Source: JAXHUH01 sp034211175 (GTDB lineage Bacteria; Actinomycetota; Acidimicrobiia; Acidimicrobiales; CAIXPF01). From it: a stretch of DNA of 18,531 nt. The notes below the pieces were generated by a model. The model was not told where the DNA came from. It ran no database searches and saw only the letters and a program-made list of their open reading frames with translations. A program made the translations under genes and the position numbers. The stretch covers positions 1 to 18,531 of the forward strand of contig JAXHUH010000104.1 in assembly GCA_034211175.1 (NCBI GenBank). The letters are read 5' to 3'. Shown here piece after piece: positions 13,015 through 18,531 of the stretch (the stretch's first letter is position 1; each line of letters begins with the position of its first letter).

Positions 13015-14442
13015 TCAGGGCCGGATCGCGCCGCGGGCGGCGACGATGGCGTCGACGCTGCGGTCGACGTCGTCGGTGGTCGTGGCCCACGAGCTCACGC
13101 TGATCCGCAGCGCACGGCGGCCGTGCCACGTCGTCGGCCCGACCCAGCACGTGCCGTCGCGCTGCACCGCAGCGACGAGCTCGTCGAGCGCGGCCGCATC
13201 ACGTTCGGCGGTGGCGCCGACCGCCGCCGGCAACGCGACGACGACCTGGTTGAGCGCGACCTCGTTGAGGATCTCGAAGCCGGCGTCGCCCAGCCGGTCG
13301 GCGAACCGTCGGGCGTGGGCGCAGGTCCGCTCCACCAGCTCGGCGACGCCCGAACGGCCGAGGGTCGAGAGGGTGGCCCACGCCTCGAACCCGCGGGCGC
13401 GTGACGACGACTGCGGCGTGTAGTGCATCGGTTCGCGACCCGCGCCGGCGACCAGGTAGGGCGCCGCCGTCTCGACCGCGGCGGCGAGGTGGGCGGGGTC
13501 GCGCACGACACAGATCCCGGAGTCGTAGGTGAGGTTGAGCCACTTGTGGCCGTCGGTGGCCCAGGAGTCGGCGCCCTCCATTCCTGCGACCCGGCCGGCG
13601 GTTGCCGGGCTCGCCGCCGCCCACAGGCCGAACGCACCGTCGACGTGGACCCAGGCGCCCGCCTCGTGGGCCCACTCGACGAGCGGCTTGAACGGGTCGC
13701 TGGCCCCACTGTTCACGTTGCCGGCCTGGAGGCACACGATCGCCGGGCCGGTCGGCTCCGGCAGTGACGACGCGACGATCCGGCCCTGGTCGTCGACCGG
13801 CAGGACGGTGAACCGACGGCGGCCGAGCCCGACGAGGCCGGCCGCCTTGGCGATCGTGGCGTGGGCCTCGGCCCCGACGACGACCTCGACCGGCGGCGCC
13901 CCGACCAACCCGTCGGCCGCCGCGTCCCACCCGGCGGCGGTCAGCACCGCGTCGCGGGCCGCGGCGAGCGCGGTGGCGTTGGCCATCGTCGCCCCGGTCA
14001 CGAACGCCCCACCGGCGCCGGCGGGCAAGCCGAGCAGGTCGGCGATCCATCGAAGGGCGACAGCGTCGAAGCGGGCCGCGCCCGGCGCCATCGCCGACAG
14101 CGCCGCGTTCTGGTCCCACGCCGCGGTCAGCCAGGCGGCGGCGACACCGACCGGCAACGCGCCACCGTTCACGAACCCGAAGAACCGGCCGCCGGCGCTG
14201 GCCATGGCGGCCGCCGCGCCGACGTCGTCGAGCTCGGCCAGCACCTCCGCCGGGACGCGGCCTGCCTCGGGCAGGTCCCGGTCGATGGTGTCGAGGGCGG
14301 CCAGCGCCTCCGCCGACGGCGCGACGCGGCGGTCGGCCAGGGCCGACAGGTAGCGCCGGGCCCGGGCCTGCGCGTCGTCGAGCAGCGCGTCCCTGCCCGC
14401 GAGGTCGGCCCGCACCCGGTCGTCGCTCGTGTCCTGGTCCAC
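13015..14442 (-). CDS. PLP-dependent group II decarboxylase (aromatic amino acid/glutamate decarboxylase family)
   Basis: The 475-residue protein has the fold-type I markers: GRFFGFVNGG (85-94) near the N-terminus, TGATMANATALAAARD (149-164), EAHATIAKA (192-200) with the ring-stacking His194, HVDGAFG (266-272) with the PLP-pyridine Asp268, and WATDGHKWLN (294-303) with the Schiff-base Lys300. GFEAWATLSTLGRSG (351-365) belongs to the small-domain region. Family members release CO2 from aromatic amino acids, histidine, glutamate, aspartate or diaminobutyrate; some act as aldehyde synthases. I cannot choose the substrate. GAGGA seven to eight bases before the ATG supports the start. Confidence 0.9.
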   Translation of the reverse strand: MDQDTSDDRVRADLAGRDALLDDAQARARRYLSALADRRVAPSAEALAALDTIDRDLPEAGRVPAEVLAELDDVGAAAAMASAGGRFFGFVNGGALPVGVAAAWLTAAWDQNAALSAMAPGAARFDAVALRWIADLLGLPAGAGGAFVTGATMANATALAAARDAVLTAAGWDAAADGLVGAPPVEVVVGAEAHATIAKAAGLVGLGRRRFTVLPVDDQGRIVASSLPEPTGPAIVCLQAGNVNSGASDPFKPLVEWAHEAGAWVHVDGAFGLWAAASPATAGRVAGMEGADSWATDGHKWLNLTYDSGICVVRDPAHLAAAVETAAPYLVAGAGREPMHYTPQSSSRARGFEAWATLSTLGRSGVAELVERTCAHARRFADRLGDAGFEILNEVALNQVVVALPAAVGATAERDAAALDELVAAVQRDGTCWVGPTTWHGRRALRISVSSWATTTDDVDRSVDAIVAARGAIRP

Positions 14443-14532
14443 GGTTCCGTCCTCGGGTCGGCGGCGTCGTCGGTCGGATGGTCGCGTGCGCGCGGTGTTC
14501 CGGCGGAGGCCAATCGGTGCGTCGGTGGCCGG

Positions 14533-14766
14533 TCAGCCGCCGTCCTGTTCCGGTCGTCGCCGCACCGGCGGGTAGCCGATGCTGGCACCGCTGGCGGGTC
14601 CGATCAGCCGCCGGCGCGGACCAGGAGGAGGCTGAGGCCGTAGCCGGCGGCGACGTAGAGGCGGTAGGCGTCGACGGGCCGGTGAGCTGCGGTGTCGCCG
14701 ACGCCCTCGATCACCAGCACGGCGTCACCGGCCTCGATCCCGATGCACGAGCCCGACGCGAGGTGG
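14533..14766 (-). pseudogene. Frame-broken coding remnant or small ORF between the TPR and decarboxylase genes
   Basis: Directly downstream of the TPR stop, another minus-strand frame shows almost all codons ending in G or C down to TGA at 14606-14604. It reads SCIGIEAGDAVLVIEG, then AYRLYVAAGYGLSLLLVRAGG. The only usual starts are GTG at 14720 (38 residues) and a GTG two codons later. A third frame then continues LIGPASGASIGYPPV to TGA at 14535-14533 with similar codon bias. Upstream in the same frame the sequence overlaps the end of the TPR gene and loses coding character. Possible readings are a decayed gene with small indels, a short hydrophobic protein from the GTG, or an assembly indel that hides a longer C-terminus of the TPR protein. 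I do not recognise the sequence. Confidence 0.35.
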
Positions 14767-17118
14767 TCAGTCGGTGCTCGGGGACGGCGGAGCGGACGAC
14801 GGGGTGCCCTCGCCCTTGCCGTTGCGGCGCTTCGCCGCCTCCAGGTCCTTGGTCGCGTTGGCCAGGTCGCGCTGGTGCTGGGGCGTGCGCTGGTTCTTCA
14901 CCAGGTCGGCGAACTGCCGCTGGGCCAACGTCAGGCTGGCCACCGACTCGGCGACCATGCCGTGCTCGCGCTGGGCGACGCCGAGCTCGTGGAGCGCCCG
15001 GCCCAGCTCGCGGACGTCGTTCGGCGCCCGCGACGTCAGCGCCACGGCCCGGATCCGGGCGGCGCCGTCCTCGAGCGACGCGATGGCGTCGGGGAGGTCG
15101 CCGCTGCGCCGCTGGGTCGAGCCCAGGCCCCGGAGCGCGAGCGCCAGCTCCCGCTGGTGGATCGCCGTGGGCTGACGCTCGGTGAGCGTGCGCAGCGAGT
15201 CGACCGCCTCCCGCAGGTTGGCGAGCGCGTCGTCGAGCTCGCTGCGGTCCCGCTGGACGACGCCGAGGTGGCGCCGGGCCATGGCCAGGTCGCGGGTGCC
15301 GGCGGCACCGGCTGCGGTCTGCTCGTCGGTGCCTCCGACCTCCTCGAGCAGCTCGACCGCCTCGCCGAGATCGCGTGCGGCGCCGTCGAGATCGCGCTGG
15401 AGGGCCTCGGTGACGCCGAGATCGAACAGCGCGGCGGCGAGGCCACGCCGGTGGCGGTCGTCGGGCTCGTCGGCGAGCCGGTCCCGCTGCTCGGTCGCGG
15501 TGACACGCAGGAGCTCGGCCGCCTCGTCGCGGTCACCCTGCTCGCGGCGGGCCACACCGAGCAGGCGCTGGGCCGTCGCCCGGACCATGGCCGCGAGCAC
15601 GTCCTCGTCGAGGTCGAGCGCCGCCCGCGTCACCAGCTCCGCGTCGGGGGCCGCGCCGACGTTGAGCAGGGCGCGGGCCGCCGCGACGAGCTGCTCGCCG
15701 ACCCCGGCGACCGGCGGGACGGCCGCGGCGGCGTCGACGAGGAGCCGGCCACGCACCCGCACGAGGCGCACGTCGGCCTCGGCGTCGGCTGCGGTCATGA
15801 GCCGCCCGGCGTCGACCGGGTGCTCGGCGGTGCGGGCCAGGGAGGCGAGCACCGGCAGGTACGGCGGGTTGGTGCCGTGGGCGCGCACGGCGGCGGAGAG
15901 CAGGGCCCTCGCCAGCCGGGGGCGGTCCGCGGGCGGGACCTCCGAGCGCAGCAGGCGCTGGTGGTCGGGTGAGCCGAACAGGTACCGCCAGTGGGTCTCC
16001 GTCTCGCCGCCGGAGCGGCCGACCTTCACGTGGTCGACGGAGCGCACGAGCCACCGGTCGGTCGACGACCCGTCCGGGGTGACGAGATCGACGAGGTCCT
16101 CGACGTCGTCGCGCCCGACCCCGTCGCCGGCCTCGGCCGCGGCGACCGTGAACACGGCCGTACCGCTGAACACCGGGCCGCACAGCGCGGCGATGCGCAG
16201 CGCCGATCGTGTCGTGGCCCGGTCGGTCTCGGGGATGGACTGGGCCTCGATCACGGCGTCGATGTCGGCCCCGACGGGCTCGGCGACCGCGTCGTCGCGA
16301 ACCCAGCGGTCACCGTCGCGCGTCACGTGACCGGCATCGGTCCACAGCTTCCAGAACCGCAGGGCGGAGACGTCGTCGCCGTCGGCCACGGCGACGAGCT
16401 GCTCGGCCAGCCCCGGGTCGATCGACCCGAGCCACTCCTCGACCCGGTCGGCGTCGAGCGGTGGCGACCACAGGCGGTCGACCATGCCCGCCGCGAGGGC
16501 GGCGCGGACCTGGCGCTCGACCCGGGCCTCGACGGCCAGGGGGTCGTCGCCGTCGCCGCGCTCGAGCGTCTCGGGGCCGTCGGTGCCGACGATGACGAGC
16601 AGGTCGTCGACCCGTCCGGGGGCGAGCGTGTAGGTGGTCAGGTCCCACAGGAGGCGCCGCGGTGGCTGGTCGACGGCGTCGAACACCACGACCGTCGGCG
16701 TGTCGGCGGCGCTGGTGGCGAGCACGTCCCGCACCAGCGCGGGGAGCACGGTCTCGTCGTTCTCGCGGTTGCCCAGCGCCTTCTCCACGACTGGGCCGAC
16801 CTCGACGTCGGCGGCGGTGACCGAGGCGACGATCGGGACGATCACGTCGGCCGCGGGGCCGCACAGCGCCACGAGCTGCTCGGTCGGCTCGGCGCCGAGC
16901 GAGGCGGTGAGCGTGCGGCGGGCGGCGACCGTGTTGGCCGCGGGGCGCAGCACCCGCACGCCGTCACCGGCGAGGTCCGCGACCTGCCCGAGGATGCCCC
17001 GGTGGTTGCCGGCCAGCACCAGCGGGATGGTCGGCTCGCCGTCCCGGAGGCTCCTCGCCCTGGCGACGATCTCCTCCCGGACGCGGGTCGGCACCGGCGG
17101 CGGGCCCAGCTCAGTCAT
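14767..17118 (-). CDS. STAND-like NTPase without P-loop, fused to TPR repeats
   Basis: The 783-residue protein resembles the ATPase-plus-TPR half of MalT/adenylate-cyclase-type STAND proteins. IPLVLAGNHRGILGQVADLA (31-50) occupies the Walker A place but lacks G-K-S/T. TVVVFDAVD (142-150) looks like Walker B. LWSPPLDADRVEEWL (216-230) matches the sensor-2 region. A winged-helix-like segment lies at about 295-410, with WRYLFGSPDHQRLL (377-390). From about 510, TPR-type pairs recur with a 47-51-residue period, each opening R-D/E-L-A (559, 609, 656, 703, 750). The tail 765-783 is Ser/Pro-rich. No membrane segment or DNA-binding domain is seen, so a scaffold or regulatory role is inferred. I chose ATG 17118 because a CATACT box lies seven bases upstream; a GTG at 17136 would overlap that promoter. 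Confidence 0.75.
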   Translation of the reverse strand: MTELGPPPVPTRVREEIVARARSLRDGEPTIPLVLAGNHRGILGQVADLAGDGVRVLRPAANTVAARRTLTASLGAEPTEQLVALCGPAADVIVPIVASVTAADVEVGPVVEKALGNRENDETVLPALVRDVLATSAADTPTVVVFDAVDQPPRRLLWDLTTYTLAPGRVDDLLVIVGTDGPETLERGDGDDPLAVEARVERQVRAALAAGMVDRLWSPPLDADRVEEWLGSIDPGLAEQLVAVADGDDVSALRFWKLWTDAGHVTRDGDRWVRDDAVAEPVGADIDAVIEAQSIPETDRATTRSALRIAALCGPVFSGTAVFTVAAAEAGDGVGRDDVEDLVDLVTPDGSSTDRWLVRSVDHVKVGRSGGETETHWRYLFGSPDHQRLLRSEVPPADRPRLARALLSAAVRAHGTNPPYLPVLASLARTAEHPVDAGRLMTAADAEADVRLVRVRGRLLVDAAAAVPPVAGVGEQLVAAARALLNVGAAPDAELVTRAALDLDEDVLAAMVRATAQRLLGVARREQGDRDEAAELLRVTATEQRDRLADEPDDRHRRGLAAALFDLGVTEALQRDLDGAARDLGEAVELLEEVGGTDEQTAAGAAGTRDLAMARRHLGVVQRDRSELDDALANLREAVDSLRTLTERQPTAIHQRELALALRGLGSTQRRSGDLPDAIASLEDGAARIRAVALTSRAPNDVRELGRALHELGVAQREHGMVAESVASLTLAQRQFADLVKNQRTPQHQRDLANATKDLEAAKRRNGKGEGTPSSAPPSPSTD

Positions 17119-17125
17119 GTCGAGC

Positions 17126-17154
17126 AGTATGCCCACGGTCGGCCGGTCGGCACG
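17126..17154 (-). promoter_or_regulatory. Promoter of the TPR gene, leaderless architecture
   Basis: On the minus strand CGTGCC (17154-17149), 17 bases and CATACT (17131-17126) lie seven bases before the ATG at 17118. ACCGTG (17139-17134) lies in the spacer at the same place as in the MSMEG_4141-like promoter. Confidence 0.4.
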
Positions 17155-17164
17155 CCGCGGCGGT

Positions 17165-17223
17165 CGTCACGATGCGAGGCGCAGTCGTCACGATGGGCGT
17201 GGCCGTCACGACGCGAGTCGCAG
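17165..17223 (-). repeat. Triplicated stop-codon repeat at the end of the M20 gene
   Basis: CGTCACGA begins at 17165, 17186 and 17204 on the plus strand. The 20-base copies at 17165-17184 and 17204-17223 differ at three positions. On the minus strand each copy places a TGA in the reading frame of the amidohydrolase gene (units of 18 and 21 bases), giving three successive in-frame stops. The outer copies both encode L-R-L-A-S before the stop. Confidence 0.6.
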
Positions 17224-18435
17224 CGCGGCTCCGAGCAACACGTCGGCCCCGGCGGCGCAGTGCTCGGGGTCGGCCCACTCGGCCTCGTTGTGGCTGAGCC
17301 CGTCCTTGCACGGGATGAACACCATGGCGGTGGGAGCCACGCTCGCCAGGTAGCACGCATCGTGGCCGGCCCCGGAGGTGATGTCGCGGTGGCCGAGACC
17401 GAGCGAGCCGGCCGCGGTGCGGACCGCGTCGACGCAGCCCGCGTCGAACACGACCGGCGGCGACGCCCAGATCCGGTCGACCGAGGCGATGGTGCCGGTG
17501 TCGCTGCCGATGGTCGAGGCCAGCTCACCCAGCGTTGCGTCGAGCGTGTCGAGCACGTCGGCGTCCGGGTGGCGCAGGTCGACGGTGAGCTCGACGCGGC
17601 CGGCGACCGTGTTGCGTGACGACGGTCGGACGTGGAGCTCGCCGACCGTCGTGCGGGCGTCGGGGGCGTGCTCGTCGGCCAGGCGGTCCAGCTCGATGAC
17701 CAGCCTCGACGCCGCGACGACCGCGTCGGCCCGGCGATCCATCGGCGTGGTGCCGGCGTGGGCCTCGCGGCCGACGAACGACGCGTCGAACCAGCGGATG
17801 CCCTGCACGCCGGTGACGACCCCGATCGGCAAGCCCTCGGCCTCGAGGATCGGGCCCTGCTCGATGTGGGCCTCCAGGTAGGCGCCGACCGGCCGCCCGC
17901 CGCACGGGTGGGGCCCGGCGAAGCCGATGCGCTCGAGCTCGTCGCCGAGGCGGACGCCGTCGCGGTCGGCGCGGTCGAGCCCGTACGCCAGCTCGAACGT
18001 GCCGGCGAAGACCCCCGAGCCCAACATGGCGGGCGCGAACCGGGCGCCCTCCTCGTTGGTCCACGAGACGACCTCGACCGGCGCCGCCGTCGCGGTGCCG
18101 CTGTCGTTGAGCGTGCGGAGCACCTCGAGGCCGGCGAGCACGCCGTAGACGCCGTCGAAGCGGCCACCGGTGGGCTGGCTGTCGAGGTGGGAGCCGAGGA
18201 CGACCGGCGCCCGGTCGGGGTCGGTACCTGCCCGACGGGCGAAGATGTTGCCGAACGCGTCGACCTCGACGTCGCAGCCGATGGCCTCGCACCACTCGAT
18301 GAACAGTCGGCGCCCGGCGCCGTCCTCGTCGGAGCCGGTCAGCCGGCACACGCCGCCCGCGGGTGTTGCCCCGTGGGTGGCCATCTCCATCAACGACGCC
18401 CACAGCCGGTCGCCGTCGACCCGCAGCTCGGTCAT
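17206..18435 (-). CDS. M20C amidohydrolase (allantoate/N-carbamoyl amino acid hydrolase family)
   Basis: The 409-residue enzyme shows the di-metal M20C motifs in order: GSHLDSQPTGGRFDG (81-95) with His83 and bridging Asp94, WTNEEGARF (125-133) with Glu128/Glu129, YLEAHIEQGP (187-194 region) with His190, GREAHAGTTPM (222-232) from the lid domain, TSGAGHDA (353-360), and GLSHNEAEW (379-387) with His382. Family members cleave N-carbamoyl amino acids, allantoate, ureidoglycolate or beta-ureidopropionate; no neighbouring purine or pyrimidine catabolic gene narrows the choice. Length is normal. GAGGAG six bases before the ATG sets the start. A TAGGTT box at 18480-18475 could be its -10. The TPR gene starts 87 bases downstream on the same strand. 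Confidence 0.92.
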   Translation of the reverse strand: MTELRVDGDRLWASLMEMATHGATPAGGVCRLTGSDEDGAGRRLFIEWCEAIGCDVEVDAFGNIFARRAGTDPDRAPVVLGSHLDSQPTGGRFDGVYGVLAGLEVLRTLNDSGTATAAPVEVVSWTNEEGARFAPAMLGSGVFAGTFELAYGLDRADRDGVRLGDELERIGFAGPHPCGGRPVGAYLEAHIEQGPILEAEGLPIGVVTGVQGIRWFDASFVGREAHAGTTPMDRRADAVVAASRLVIELDRLADEHAPDARTTVGELHVRPSSRNTVAGRVELTVDLRHPDADVLDTLDATLGELASTIGSDTGTIASVDRIWASPPVVFDAGCVDAVRTAAGSLGLGHRDITSGAGHDACYLASVAPTAMVFIPCKDGLSHNEAEWADPEHCAAGADVLLGAALRLAS

Positions 18436-18531
18436 CGCTCGCTCCTCACCAGGTCGCGCGCTCCGTTCGGTCGCAACCTACCCCTCCGGCCGGGGCCGCT
18501 CCGACGGCGACGGTCCCGCCGGCGGTGCCGG

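Noticed and set aside
14750..14775. Programmed +1 frameshift at the TPR stop, as in prfB
   Set aside because: The bases are GAC UGA C. The preceding codon cannot re-pair after a +1 slip and there is no Shine-Dalgarno-like stimulator, so an indel or a separate ORF is more likely.

Overview
The window is very GC-rich, with almost every coding third position G or C. Together with several genes that look leaderless, two luciferase-like (LLM) flavin oxidoreductases and an actinobacterial-type PcnA tail, this suggests a high-GC actinobacterium. My best guess is class Acidimicrobiia, but that is inference from gene style; no 16S or other marker gene is present. Nothing looks like a prophage, an intact insertion sequence or a CRISPR array. 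The window reads as chromosomal housekeeping and catabolic genes in short transcription units.

Layout. Positions 1-62 hold the first codons of an unidentified minus-strand gene that leaves the window. Positions 63-650 have no convincing gene, lower coding-like GC, an operator-like palindrome and a strong inverted-repeat element. A minus-strand run follows: an 18-codon leader ORF, an acidic Pro/Thr/Asp repeat protein and a PIG-L/LmbE deacetylase (651-2516). Upstream of it is a minus-strand GNAT/CelD-type acetyltransferase (2696-3685). Divergent from that is the rpmB-rpmG pair (L28/L33, cysteine-poor forms). Its downstream side faces a zinc-type medium-chain dehydrogenase (4500-5681, minus), and the gap between them is packed with hairpins. 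From 5977 the plus strand carries an HD protein that matches only the C-terminal half of actinobacterial CCA-adding enzyme, a penicillin-acylase-like Ntn hydrolase without a signal peptide, and an LLM oxidoreductase. The last converges on a second LLM oxidoreductase (MSMEG_4141-like) across a palindrome that contains both stop codons. A divergent hotdog thioesterase (plus) then converges with a minus-strand run: M20C amidohydrolase (17206-18435), a TPR protein with an apparently inactivated STAND-type NTPase domain (14767-17118), a PLP decarboxylase and a metallo-beta-lactamase-fold hydrolase (11937-12932). Between the TPR gene and the decarboxylase is a short stretch with strong coding character but no clean reading frame.

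How the genes work together. Only rpmB-rpmG (ribosome) and the leader ORF-repeat protein pair are clearly coupled. The deacetylase, acylase, amidohydrolase, decarboxylase, thioesterase, dehydrogenase and LLM enzymes fit general turnover of amides, acyl-CoAs and small organics, but no complete pathway can be read from the window. The observations most worth checking are the nucleotidyltransferase-less PcnA-like HD protein, the P-loop-less STAND/TPR protein, the GRAPTPV-repeat protein behind its small leader ORF, the frame-broken coding remnant at 14533-14766, and a promoter architecture shared by two genes about 6 kb apart.
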